A stretch of DNA of 34,545 nucleotides, taken from positions 1-34,545 of the forward strand of contig JAJEBZ010000105.1 of NCBI GenBank assembly GCA_022822275.1. The letters run 5' to 3'. Below are positions 14,764 through 23,340 of the stretch, piece by piece. The notes below the pieces were generated by a model, which did not search any database, was not told where the DNA came from, and saw only the letters and a list, made by a program, of their open reading frames with translations. Source of the DNA: Candidatus Poribacteria bacterium. Lineage in GTDB: Bacteria; Poribacteria; WGA-4E; WGA-3G. The position numbers and the translations under genes were made by a program. Each line of letters begins with the position of its first letter. The stretch's first letter is position 1.

Positions 14764-16386
14764 TTATTCCGATCCTTCAAAATGATGGATTATTAAATCC
14801 GCTCGTGAAATGAGTGAATTGCGTTCTTCAGATGACATTAACACAGGAGAAAACCTATGATAATTGCATTTTGAGAGGATGTCTATAAACTCTTTTTGAA
14901 CACGTTTTGGTATATTTACTTTCTGACAAATTGCTTGGATTTCAGTTGTATTCAATTTACGGTAAGTTAAACCTTCCAGTTCACAAAGATATTGATATAA
15001 AATTCGGGATAGTGCTTCCTCAAAGGTTGTTCTATTCGTCTCTAATTTTCCTTCTCGCAATGATTCCAACGCAGCGAATGCGTTTGTTGCAGGAGTTGCT
15101 GTGTCTGCCTGTGTTACCCCGCGATTAGGTTTCAATTTCACACGATACAGCACAAAAATCGATAATATTATACCAGCGATAATCGGAATTACGGTTAACA
15201 CCAAAAGCGTTGATGGAGAAGTAGAATCGGTACTTACAATACCATTTGAATTAGGAAGTGCAGTAATTGAAATCGGGACTGTTTTGGAAATCTGATAGTT
15301 ACGTTCTTTCGGATTGAAATATACAAATTCAATCGCCGGAATCTGTAATATTCCAGATTTTATAGGCATTACCACATAAGTGAATATTCTGCTGTTTGGA
15401 GAATTACCTTCCGATTGAATCGGTGGTTCTATTCTGAAACCACTCACAGATGTTACTCTTGGTGACTTTACCGTATTCAGATTTCCCTTTCCACTGATTG
15501 TCAGTGATAGGGTTAATGCTTTTCTTACTTCAAGTCTATTCCGATCCACCTGTGCAGTGACTTTATAATCACCTATTGCACCGTCAAAATTTGCAGGTTT
15601 ACCAATTTCAGGCAAATCTTGAACAGTCAATGCTATGGGTTTTGTCTTTAACGTTTTTGGATTACCTTTTATCGGTAGTTTCAAATGGGCAGGATTGATC
15701 AGCACCTTACCAGTTTCTTGCGGATATAAACGTCTCACGTATTTATGAACTTGATAAGTTATCCCATTTATTGTTTCAGTGATACCATCTTGTTCTGGTA
15801 GTTCTTCAACAAAGAACTCAGGAAATTTAGGCAAAATAGGCGTAATCGCTTCCAGTGTTGGCAATACAGTTGTATAAAGGTAACGAAACTCATATTCAAT
15901 CGGTTCATTTAGATACGGTTTTGAATTACTGGTCTTAGCATCAATTTTATGGATTCCGCCTGTTACAGCGTGCCGATATGTGTCAACTGCACTGACAATG
16001 ATAGCTCCTGGATTTGCAATATAGGGGACTCCCTGATACGAGAATTGTATATCGGGCAATGTAATCTTACCAACTTTCTGCGGAATAAGTTCATAAATCC
16101 ATGCCATTTTAACTGCTATCTTGTTATCTACTAAATAAGGCGTAGCTTTGGAATGTAGTGGAACAGCAAGGAAATCTGGTAAAAGATCGAATGTCGGAGT
16201 ACCTATATGCTTCATTTGTGTATTGCCAGAAATAGTCAATTCTAAAGTGGCTTTCTCATTGAATTGGATGTGACGAGGTGTGATTGCAGCCGCAACTTGT
16301 ACATCTTGACTATATGATGCGGTTGTGCACAACATGAGTATTAGAACAAGTGATGTAATACCTGAATTAAACTGAAATCCACACAT
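14764..16386 (-). CDS. batD: BatD-like membrane protein (aerotolerance family)
   Basis: About 540 residues from the chosen start MCGFQFNSGITSLVLILMLC, a signal peptide ending SYSQ. The exported part has repeated beta-sandwich domains with the BatD pattern (FNEKATLELTISGN, QRYLxP-like RRLYPQETGKVLINP, RKALTLSLTISGKGNLNTVK, PPIQSEG). One membrane helix follows (LVLTVIPIIAGIILSIFVLY), then a cytoplasmic C-terminal domain. A longer frame runs back to 16485 through the upstream gene, but 16386 sits 7 nt after that gene's stop and begins the signal peptide. BatD works with BatA/BatB (von Willebrand domains) and MoxR ATPases in Bacteroides and spirochetes; those partners are not in this window. Confidence 0.82.
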   Translation of the reverse strand: MCGFQFNSGITSLVLILMLCTTASYSQDVQVAAAITPRHIQFNEKATLELTISGNTQMKHIGTPTFDLLPDFLAVPLHSKATPYLVDNKIAVKMAWIYELIPQKVGKITLPDIQFSYQGVPYIANPGAIIVSAVDTYRHAVTGGIHKIDAKTSNSKPYLNEPIEYEFRYLYTTVLPTLEAITPILPKFPEFFVEELPEQDGITETINGITYQVHKYVRRLYPQETGKVLINPAHLKLPIKGNPKTLKTKPIALTVQDLPEIGKPANFDGAIGDYKVTAQVDRNRLEVRKALTLSLTISGKGNLNTVKSPRVTSVSGFRIEPPIQSEGNSPNSRIFTYVVMPIKSGILQIPAIEFVYFNPKERNYQISKTVPISITALPNSNGIVSTDSTSPSTLLVLTVIPIIAGIILSIFVLYRVKLKPNRGVTQADTATPATNAFAALESLREGKLETNRTTFEEALSRILYQYLCELEGLTYRKLNTTEIQAICQKVNIPKRVQKEFIDILSKCNYHRFSPVLMSSEERNSLISRADLIIHHFEGSE

Positions 16387-16393
16387 CTGTATT

Positions 16394-17020
16394 TTACCAG
16401 TCTTTGTCACGTCTGTAACTGTTATTAAGTTGTTGTTTAAGTAAATTTTGCCGATGTTTGTTTTCATTCTGGGAAAGTCGTTCAAGAAGTTTTTGTGCTT
16501 CTGATTTTGATATATTACTCGGTTCAGGTTGCGGGGTATTATTCTGTGAATTTGAACTATTCTGTTGTCCTATCAAGTTTTCTTGTTGTTTCTTGAGCAG
16601 CTGAAGTGCTAAAGCTAAGTTATATTTCGCATCAGCATCATTCGGTTCTAAACGTAGTGAGTGTCCATAAGAATCAATTGCTCCTGTGAAATCTTGCATC
16701 TGAAACTGTGCATTACCTAAATTGTAATACACAGCTGCTTCGTTAGGTATATCCTCTTTCAACAGTGATTTCTTAAATGTTGTAGCTGCTTCTTGGTATT
16801 TTCCCTTCTTATAAAGTGCAGCACCGAGGTTATAATGAGCAATATGATTATTTGGTTGATTCAATACTGCTTCTTGATATACTTGCACAGCGACATCATA
16901 GTCCTGGTTCCAAAATGCTTCACTGCCAGATTTCATCAAGCGCGACCAACTACCAAACCAACCAACAAGAAAGACAAGCATTAGAAGGATAATTATAGTT
17001 CGTATCATCAATCTCATCAT
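16394..17020 (-). CDS. batC: BatC-like TPR membrane protein
   Basis: 208 residues: an N-terminal membrane anchor (MIRTIIILLMLVFLVGWFG), then three TPR units (DYDVAVQVYQEAVLNQPNNH, KYQEAATTFKKSLLKEDI, FTGAIDSYGHSLRLEPND), then a polar, Gln/Asn-rich tail ending RRDKDW. The TPR-plus-charged-tail layout with a terminal KDW is what BatC of the Bat aerotolerance operons looks like. Its stop is 7 nt before the batD-like start, so the two form a transcriptional unit that may continue into the CopD-like gene. It is the first gene of the unit; the region upstream (17021-17071) may hold the promoter, but I see no strong match. Confidence 0.8.
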   Translation of the reverse strand: MMRLMIRTIIILLMLVFLVGWFGSWSRLMKSGSEAFWNQDYDVAVQVYQEAVLNQPNNHIAHYNLGAALYKKGKYQEAATTFKKSLLKEDIPNEAAVYYNLGNAQFQMQDFTGAIDSYGHSLRLEPNDADAKYNLALALQLLKKQQENLIGQQNSSNSQNNTPQPEPSNISKSEAQKLLERLSQNENKHRQNLLKQQLNNSYRRDKDW

Positions 17021-17071
17021 GTGTTTATTATAATGGATAGCTTATAGTTTTGCAAGGAATTGTAATTAAAC

Positions 17072-17208
17072 TATAGTAGACTTTAGAATTAATTGGGCAT
17101 TTTGAGTTGTAGGAGGGAACTCTGATTCCCGACTATCATTGAGTTTCGTCGCGATTCGGAGATCGCTCCTACAGAAAATTCGCCTCTTTAATTTCAAGGT
17201 TCACTATA
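17072..17208. mobile_element. MITE-like element with TATAGT termini
   Basis: TATAGTAGACTTTAGAATTA (17072-17091) pairs imperfectly with the inverse of 17189-17208 (15 of 20). Nested inside, GTAGGAGGGAACTCTGATTC (17111 on) is inverted at 17149-17173 (GTCGCGATTCGGAGATCGCT...), an imperfect 25-bp stem. It contains no gene. The outer 25 bp of the left end also recur, inverted, at 17851-17875 on the far side of the VOC gene. The remaining 17209-17353 is the leader of that gene. Confidence 0.65.
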
Positions 17209-17353
17209 ATTTCTGAATCTGTTTAATAAAGATTATCATAATCATGGCAAACGAACCGAAAGTGAAACCCAACTAAAGAAAAAAACGTGAATTATATGGT
17301 AAGGTTAACAACCTGCAATTAATATTATATACACATTATTAGGAGTAATTATT

Positions 17354-17776
17354 ATGTCACTCAATCCTTACTTAACCTTAAATGGTGATTGTCAAGAAGC
17401 ATTTGAACTTTATCGTTCGGTTTTCGGTGGTGAGTTCATGACATGTCAAACATTTCGAGAAGCACCTGAAGACCTTGATATTGCAGAAGAAGATCTCGAC
17501 CGAATTATGCATGTTTCTCTACCAATCGGAGACAGTGTCTTGATGGGCAGTGATACATGCGATTCTTTCGGACCACCACGTATCATGGGTAACAATTTTT
17601 CTCTCTGTTTCAATGCAAACAGCAGAACACAAGCAGATGAAGTATTTGCAAAATTATCTAATGGTGGAAAAGTAGTGATGCCGATGCAAGATGCTTTCTG
17701 GGGTTCGTACTACGGAAAATGTATTGACAAATTTGGAATTACCTGGGATATTCTGTCTGATCACGTTAAGGAATAA
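17354..17776 (+). CDS. VOC (glyoxalase/PhnB-like) family protein
   Basis: A 140-residue PhnB-type vicinal-oxygen-chelate protein: SLNPYLTLNGDCQEAFELYR, VFGGEFMTCQTF, IMHVSLPIGDSVLMGSD, SLCFNANSRTQADEVFAKL, then DAFWGSYYGKCIDKFGITWD. These are the two beta-alpha-beta-beta-beta units of the 3-demethylubiquinone/PhnB-like subgroup, whose biochemical role is mostly unknown. The ATG follows AGGAG at a normal distance. It is the only rightward gene between 6.2 and 31 kb, and is bracketed by a 25-bp inverted repeat about 780 bp apart (17072-17096 and 17851-17875), so it may have been moved as a unit. Confidence 0.88.
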   Translation: MSLNPYLTLNGDCQEAFELYRSVFGGEFMTCQTFREAPEDLDIAEEDLDRIMHVSLPIGDSVLMGSDTCDSFGPPRIMGNNFSLCFNANSRTQADEVFAKLSNGGKVVMPMQDAFWGSYYGKCIDKFGITWDILSDHVKE

Positions 17777-17807
17777 TTACTTGAATTACTAAATCAACAC
17801 TTTCACC

Positions 17808-17875
17808 CCACGGTAGGGGAGGTTTCCTAACCTCGTCGAGTGCAGAGTATCCAATTAATTCTAAACTTTACTATA
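17808..17875. repeat. hairpin plus inverted copy of the TATAGT element end
   Basis: GAGGTTTCCTAACCTC (about 17819-17834) folds as a 6-bp stem with a 4-nt loop shortly after the VOC stop. It is followed by CCAATTAATTCTAAACTTTA (17851-17870), which matches the inverse of the element end at 17072 in 23 of 25 positions. The hairpin lacks a T-run but might still act as a weak terminator. It looks like a fragment of a related element. Confidence 0.5.
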
Positions 17876-17899
17876 ACACACAGATACTACGCTTTTATG

Positions 17900-17987
17900 T
17901 GATGTGTTGGTAAACATTTACCATTCAACTTTTGTTCTATTTTTACGATTCACGAAGTTGTGTGCCAAAATGTTTACCAACACATCA
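17900..17987. mobile_element. 88-bp element with perfect 20-bp terminal inverted repeats
   Basis: TGATGTGTTGGTAAACATTT (17900-17919) is the exact reverse complement of 17968-17987. The interior (48 bp) is AT-rich and non-coding. The last three bases (17985-17987) are the TGA stop codon of pdxJ, so the element abuts, and supplies, the end of that reading frame. It may also form a strong hairpin in the pdxJ mRNA and act as a 3' end structure. Confidence 0.75.
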
Positions 17988-18737
17988 ATTAACTTCCTGC
18001 CCCAAAGCAGAACGGTAAGCTTTCACAGCATTTTCCAACCCGATATACAACGCATCTGCCATCAAATGATGTCCAATGGATACCTCAAGCAGTCCCGGTA
18101 GTTGTTGCATTAAAGGAAGATTTTCAAGATTCAGATCATGTCCAGCATTCGTTCCTAAACCCAATTCAAGAGCCCTTTCTCCTGCATTTCGTAGCAGTGT
18201 AAACTCTCTTTGAATTTCTGCATCCGTCTGTGCCATCGCGTAAGGTGCTGTATAGAGTTCAATTCTATCCGCACCAATATCAACCGTCCGCTCAATCTGT
18301 TTCAAGTCTGTTCCACTGAACAAACTCACACGAATTCCCGCTTCCTTCAGGGAAGCTATCACCGGTTTCAGCATGTCACCATCCTGTTTAATATCCCAAA
18401 CAGTATGGCTTGTGATCTCACCAGAAACAACAGGAACGAGTGTACACTGCGTAGGTCGGACCTCTAACGCCATGTCCAGAAGATCAGGACGCGGGTCACC
18501 TTCAATATTATATTCAATTTCAACATCCATTTTTGAGTTGATTTCTTGTAGATGCTGTGCAATCTCATATACATCCGAAGGTTGAATATGCCGCTGGTCT
18601 TCACGGGGATGCACGGTAATGCCTTGTGCCCCTGCATCTATGCAGGTATCAACAGCAGTCAAGACTTTTGGGATGTCGCCCCCTCTGGAATTACGTAAGG
18701 TTGCAACTTTATTGACATTCACACTCAAACAGATCAT
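17985..18737 (-). CDS. pdxJ: pyridoxine 5'-phosphate synthase
   Basis: PdxJ condenses 1-deoxy-xylulose 5-phosphate with 1-amino-acetone 3-phosphate in DXP-dependent vitamin B6 synthesis. The 250-residue product has SVNVNKVATLRNSRGG, ITVHPREDQRHIQ (catalytic His), EIEYNIEGDP (Glu), TLVPVVSGEITS, RIELYTAPYA (Glu) and GTNAGHDLNLENL (His), ending with LEVSIGHHLMADALYIGLENAV. The usual N-x-D-H-V-A-T-L-R is N-V-N-K-V-A-T-L-R here, a change at two conserved positions. The stop codon is formed by a mobile-element end. It probably starts at the ATG at 18737 (GGGAG upstream). No other B6 gene is present. Confidence 0.94.
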   Translation of the reverse strand: MICLSVNVNKVATLRNSRGGDIPKVLTAVDTCIDAGAQGITVHPREDQRHIQPSDVYEIAQHLQEINSKMDVEIEYNIEGDPRPDLLDMALEVRPTQCTLVPVVSGEITSHTVWDIKQDGDMLKPVIASLKEAGIRVSLFSGTDLKQIERTVDIGADRIELYTAPYAMAQTDAEIQREFTLLRNAGERALELGLGTNAGHDLNLENLPLMQQLPGLLEVSIGHHLMADALYIGLENAVKAYRSALGQEVN

Positions 18738-18843
18738 CTACTCTCCCTTATGTTTGTTTTATTTCAATTGGTATTGGCATTACTTCAGTTTAGAGGCTAT
18801 AAGGCTGAAAGTTTCCCATATTACCACATAATGATTATATGTT

Positions 18844-21210
18844 TCACCGTTTCAAAGGTATCTCCAATGTCTCGGGCAGTAAGCATGATGTTTCGTTACA
18901 CGCTTGATAGTTCAACCTTAATATGATTTGTTGCACCTTCTTGAAATTGGCATTTGGTTTCTGTCTTAACTTTAGTGTGATCTTGATTGTGTTTTCATAG
19001 ACTTTCAACGTCTCATCACTAAATTCAAATTGAACTGATTTTCCTTTCGGATACGTCACATCAGCAATCTCAATCGATGTGTCATCTGCAACGGTTATTG
19101 TCGTAGGAATCAGGTTATCTTGACCAGAAGAATTTGCGTTAATATGCCAACCGTCTGCGACTTTTACCTCTAATTCCACCTGAATCGGCATGCTTCCTTT
19201 TGCTGATGTTATTTTTGCTTTAGCAGTTACATGTGATTGTTTTGAAGCAATCAATTCTTTATCTAATTTCATATATCCGAGATATGCGTAGAGCATGTGC
19301 ATGAAGGAGGATGGGGTTTCCTTCATCGCTTGTGCAAAACTCCGAAGTGTCTTCTCGCTATATGTGTTATAGTCTGAATCTACTCCAAATTTCATAAGCA
19401 ATAAGAGATTGTTGACTGCTACTGCATTGCCAGATGGAATAGCAGAATCGTGAGGTTTTTTCGTACGGACAATCAGCTGTTTCGCATCTGCTCTTGTATA
19501 AAAGAAACCACCATTTTTTTCGTCCCAAAACAGTTCAATCATCTTATCTGTAAGGCTCTTCGCTTGTTGTAACCATCGTTCCTTACCCGTTGCGTGGTAC
19601 AACCCCAACAAACCACGTACAAAAAATGCGTAATCATCAAGATAGGCATCGTAATTCGCAATACCAGCAGTAAACGTATGCCACAACTCACCATTCGGTT
19701 TCGCCATTCTGTTAAGGATAAACTGTGCAGCTTCTGATGCTGCGGTCAGATATTTTTCTTCACCTAATACCTCATATCCATAAGCAAGTGCATCTATCAT
19801 CAGACCGTTCCAACTGACAATAACCTTTGTATCAAGTAGTGGACGTTCACGTTCATACCGAGCTGCTAATAGCACGTCTCGCGCAGATTCCAATGTCTTG
19901 AGTGTTGTTTCAACCGGGCTACCTTCTGGCACGTATAGTATATTCTTACCTTCAAAATTCGGACCTTTTTCAACACCATATATTGAAGCGAACTTCTTGA
20001 AAACTTCTTTTGAAAGAGACCTTTTTATTTCATCTTCTGTCCAAACATAGTATTTTCCTTCCTCTGCATCTGTTTCTGCATCCAGCGCAGAATAGAAGCC
20101 ACCTTCAGCAGACGTCATCTCACGTGCAACAAAACCGAATATCTCCTCAGCAACACGTCGATACCGCCTTTTCCCAGTCATCTGATACACCTGAAGATAT
20201 ATCTTCGCCAATTGTGCATTGTCATATAGCATCTTCTCAAAGTGCGGTACAAGCCACTTTGCATCTACTGAATATCTGTGAAAACCTCCGCCAATTTGGT
20301 CATAAATCCCTCCATACGCCATCATATCTAATGTGTGTGTCACCATCTTCAACAGAGAACCATCTACTATGGGTTTCTTATTTGTCTGCGTCGAATCTGA
20401 ATTCATTATAGTTGTATCATCAGACAGACCCGCCTGCCTTTGATATTCTTGCAACAAGAACTCCAGATTAGCAGGACTTGGAAATTTAGGTGCAGTGTCA
20501 AATCCACCATAAGCATGACTATAACTGGACTTAAGATACGAAACTGCACTAACTATAACGGAGGGATCAAGCTCCTGAGTCGTAAGATACGTGAAACCTT
20601 TACTTGTAACCGCTTCAATGAAACTTGTGAGTTGATTAGCAGCTTCAACCACTTCTGCTTCTCGCGTCACCCATGCCTCATTCACAGCATCCAATACTGT
20701 GGGAAATCCCGGTCTATTCGGCATATCAATCGGTGGGAAATATGTGCCAGCATAAAACGGTTTCAGGTCAGGTGTAAGGAAAACGGAGTTGGGCCATCCA
20801 CCGCGCTGCGTCAACAATTGTGTCGCTGTCATATATATTTCGTCTAAATCCGGACGTTCTTCCCTATCAATTTTGATGTTGATGAAATGCTTATTCATCT
20901 GTTCCGCTATCTCAGGATTCGAAAAAACTTTACGTTCCATCACATGACACCAATAACAGGTGGAATAGCCAACAGATAGAAAGATAAGTTTGTGTTCTTT
21001 CTTCGCTCGTTCCAATGCTTCATCATTCCACGGATACCAATCTACAGGATTGTGTGCATGAAGCAGCAGATATGGACTTGTTTCATCAATCAACCGATTT
21101 GTCCACTTCCATGAACCATCTGGATTCTTGAGCGCATCTTCATCAGCAGACGCTAAAATTGCTATAAGAAACAGAATTAGGCACAATAAGCTTCGTCCAC
21201 TGTTTTTCAT
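18844..21210 (-). CDS. exported YyaL/DUF255 thioredoxin-domain protein fused to a DsbD-alpha-like domain
   Basis: 788 residues. A signal peptide ([20 protein letters not shown]) precedes the DUF255/YyaL (Spata20-like) region: [20 protein letters not shown], thioredoxin motif [12 protein letters not shown] (Cys85 and Cys88), [16 protein letters not shown] and [13 protein letters not shown]. The six-hairpin glycosidase-like region follows with [35 protein letters not shown] and the closing [12 protein letters not shown]. The last 120 or so residues are an extra domain resembling the N-terminal (alpha) domain of DsbD ([34 protein letters not shown] with a Cys pair). Usual YyaL proteins are about 680 residues and cytosolic. 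The start at 21210 has AGGAG overlapping the stop of the metal permease, so it belongs to the metal operon. Confidence 0.88.
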   Translation of the reverse strand: MKNSGRSLLCLILFLIAILASADEDALKNPDGSWKWTNRLIDETSPYLLLHAHNPVDWYPWNDEALERAKKEHKLIFLSVGYSTCYWCHVMERKVFSNPEIAEQMNKHFINIKIDREERPDLDEIYMTATQLLTQRGGWPNSVFLTPDLKPFYAGTYFPPIDMPNRPGFPTVLDAVNEAWVTREAEVVEAANQLTSFIEAVTSKGFTYLTTQELDPSVIVSAVSYLKSSYSHAYGGFDTAPKFPSPANLEFLLQEYQRQAGLSDDTTIMNSDSTQTNKKPIVDGSLLKMVTHTLDMMAYGGIYDQIGGGFHRYSVDAKWLVPHFEKMLYDNAQLAKIYLQVYQMTGKRRYRRVAEEIFGFVAREMTSAEGGFYSALDAETDAEEGKYYVWTEDEIKRSLSKEVFKKFASIYGVEKGPNFEGKNILYVPEGSPVETTLKTLESARDVLLAARYERERPLLDTKVIVSWNGLMIDALAYGYEVLGEEKYLTAASEAAQFILNRMAKPNGELWHTFTAGIANYDAYLDDYAFFVRGLLGLYHATGKERWLQQAKSLTDKMIELFWDEKNGGFFYTRADAKQLIVRTKKPHDSAIPSGNAVAVNNLLLLMKFGVDSDYNTYSEKTLRSFAQAMKETPSSFMHMLYAYLGYMKLDKELIASKQSHVTAKAKITSAKGSMPIQVELEVKVADGWHINANSSGQDNLIPTTITVADDTSIEIADVTYPKGKSVQFEFSDETLKVYENTIKITLKLRQKPNANFKKVQQIILRLNYQACNETSCLLPETLEIPLKR

Positions 21211-21222
21211 AGTTAACTCCTA

Positions 21223-22338
21223 CTATTGCACAAGCGTACGTTGTGCTTTCGCACGTCCTCGTTCCGTAAGCATCAGTTGCGATGCTTCCTGTAATACATA
21301 CCGATTGTTCAACGCATTTTTGACTACCCGTAATGCAAAAGACGGTTCCCAACGTAGGTGTTCATGAAGATGCGCGATCTCAGATTCTTCTTGTGCTTCG
21401 GGTAACCCTTCATGGTTAAAAAGGTGTATAACAAGCATCGTTTGCGCAAATTCCCACTTCTGGCGGATATGTCGGCGCGCTATGGATACAAGTCCACGAT
21501 TAGGGACAATCAAAAATACAAGAACAAAAACAAGCAATGTCACAGACGCAATAGTACCTGCAATAGATACATTCAGAAGAATGGATAGCCAATAACCGCC
21601 CAAGGCGTTAATGCTACCGATTATAACACTAAGAATAAGCATACGCGTAAGACTGTCAGTCATCAGATACGCTGTTGCTGGGGGACCAACAATCAGTGCA
21701 ACAACCAGAATTGAACCCACCGCATCAAACGCACCAACAGTAGTCATAGATACCAAAGTCATCAATCCATAATGGATTAGGGTTGGTGCAAAACCTAATG
21801 TAGCAGCCAAACTTGCATCAAATGTTACCAACTTCAGTTCTTTGTAAAATACCAGAATAAAGACAACGTTCAACACAAGCATAAAACCCATCACATAAAG
21901 TGCCACGGGACCTATTTCTCTTCCATTTATATCAAGTTGGTTTAATGGTGCATAGGCAAGTTCACCCAGAAGAACCGCATCAATATCTAAATGTATGTTT
22001 TTTGAGTACCTTGAAATTAAGATGACACCAATGCTGAAAAGTGCAGGAAATGTTAATCCAATCGCAGCATCCTCTTTCACCAGTTTCGTTTTTTGTAATA
22101 ACTCAACGAATACAACTGTTAGGATACCAGTCGCAGTTGCTGCAACAATAAGGAACGGGGATGAAACACTGTGCGTCAAAAAAAACGCAAGCACGATACC
22201 AGGAAGAATCGCATGACTAATCGCATCACTCATCAATGTCATCCTACGCAACACCAGAAAAACACCTGGTAGAGCGCATGCGGATGCACTGACAACAGCA
22301 ATAATAGCAGTAAGTAAATTAATATTTTCTGTTATCAT
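21223..22338 (-). CDS. troD: metal (Mn/Zn/Fe) ABC transporter permease with C-terminal extension, TroD-like
   Basis: A 371-residue ABC-3 family inner-membrane permease with about eight helices. Family landmarks are ALPGVFLVLRRMTLMSDAIS, HAILPGIVLAFFLTHS, LKLVTFDASLAATLGF and VGSILVVALIVGPPATAYL. After the membrane part (about residue 290) a soluble tail follows (WEFAQTMLVIHLFNHEG, then EAQEESEIAHLHEHLRW and RVVKNALNNRYVLQEAS), a winged-helix-like extension seen in some metal permeases of this class. It overlaps the preceding permease gene by 20 nt and is followed at 12 nt by the thioredoxin gene. It pairs with the other permease to form the TroBCD channel. Confidence 0.9.
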   Translation of the reverse strand: MITENINLLTAIIAVVSASACALPGVFLVLRRMTLMSDAISHAILPGIVLAFFLTHSVSSPFLIVAATATGILTVVFVELLQKTKLVKEDAAIGLTFPALFSIGVILISRYSKNIHLDIDAVLLGELAYAPLNQLDINGREIGPVALYVMGFMLVLNVVFILVFYKELKLVTFDASLAATLGFAPTLIHYGLMTLVSMTTVGAFDAVGSILVVALIVGPPATAYLMTDSLTRMLILSVIIGSINALGGYWLSILLNVSIAGTIASVTLLVFVLVFLIVPNRGLVSIARRHIRQKWEFAQTMLVIHLFNHEGLPEAQEESEIAHLHEHLRWEPSFALRVVKNALNNRYVLQEASQLMLTERGRAKAQRTLVQ

Positions 22339-23284
22339 TTTCTATAATTCGGTTATTGGCAGATGCTGATTCAACTAATCTATTGGTAACTAACTTCAAA
22401 CTACGTCTGTTTCTACGTTGTTTGATACTGTTCCACAATAATCCTCGGTTCGGTGCAAATACAATGGAAAACACCACCATAAAAGTAACACATAAAATAA
22501 TAGTTGGACCAGTGGGAATACCGGTTGCACTACTGCTGATAAAAGTACCAACTACACCAGAAAACGCACCAAAACAACCAGCAAGGATCACCATTAGGTT
22601 GAGCCTGTTCGTCCACTGCCGCGCTGCAACTGCCGGAGCTACCAACATCGCGCTCATTAATACTGCTCCTACCGCTTGCAAACCTATAACTATCGCAATA
22701 ACAAGCAAACTCGTTAGGACTATATCAAGCAAGCGAGTCTGCAGCCCAATTGAAGCAGCGAAACCCTCATCAAATACAAGCAATTTTAACTCTTTCCATA
22801 AAATGCTCGTGATTAATAGTGCAAATCCACCAAGAATCCCAATCGTTAATACATCACGTTGCAGTAAAGTCGCTGCTTGTCCAAAAATAAACGTATCTAA
22901 ACCCGCCTGATTAGCATTACCTTGACGTTGTATCAACGTCAACAAAACTAAACCGAAACCGAAAAAAGTTGACAGCACAATTCCAAGCGCGCTGTCATAT
23001 TTGATCCGTGTGAGTCTTACGATAGTCACAATAAATAGTGTTCCAATCCATCCAGCTATCGCTGCGCCGAGAACCAAAATCAGTGGTGTCTTACTTCCAG
23101 TCAATATAAATGCTATCGCAATTCCTGGTAGAGCCGCATGTGAGATCGCATCACCAAGCAGACTCTGCCTACGCAATACAGCATAAGTACCGAGCGCGCC
23201 ACTGATCGCACCCAGTAACGCAGCACCAATAGACACTATCATCAGTGTATAATCAAAACGTGTGTGAAAGAAAAAATTTAACAT
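22319..23284 (-). CDS. troC: metal (Mn/Zn/Fe) ABC transporter permease, TroC-like
   Basis: A 321-residue ABC-3 family permease paralogous to its downstream neighbour. Landmarks are GALGTYAVLRRQSLLGDAIS, HAALPGIAIAFILTGS, LKLLVFDEGFAASIGL and VGAVLMSAMLVAPAVAARQ. Eight or nine membrane helices are expected. The ATG at 23284 has no clear Shine-Dalgarno (the upstream bases are CTCCT on the mRNA), so the true start could be a few codons different; coupling to the ATPase gene 57 nt upstream is plausible. The 3' end overlaps the TroD-like gene by 20 nt. Confidence 0.9.
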   Translation of the reverse strand: MLNFFFHTRFDYTLMIVSIGAALLGAISGALGTYAVLRRQSLLGDAISHAALPGIAIAFILTGSKTPLILVLGAAIAGWIGTLFIVTIVRLTRIKYDSALGIVLSTFFGFGLVLLTLIQRQGNANQAGLDTFIFGQAATLLQRDVLTIGILGGFALLITSILWKELKLLVFDEGFAASIGLQTRLLDIVLTSLLVIAIVIGLQAVGAVLMSAMLVAPAVAARQWTNRLNLMVILAGCFGAFSGVVGTFISSSATGIPTGPTIILCVTFMVVFSIVFAPNRGLLWNSIKQRRNRRSLKLVTNRLVESASANNRIIENDNRKY

Positions 23285-23340
23285 GTCTTTAGGAGAAAAT
23301 TGAAAATCATGATTAGCGATCTAAGCGAATAACTTTATTA

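Noticed and set aside
20010-20847. Two plus-strand frames of about 135 codons opposite the YyaL-like gene
   Set aside because: Antisense shadows of a long, motif-rich gene.
22356-22910. 184-codon plus-strand frame opposite the TroC-like permease
   Set aside because: Antisense shadow of a membrane protein gene; Ala/Thr/Ile-rich and without ribosome site.
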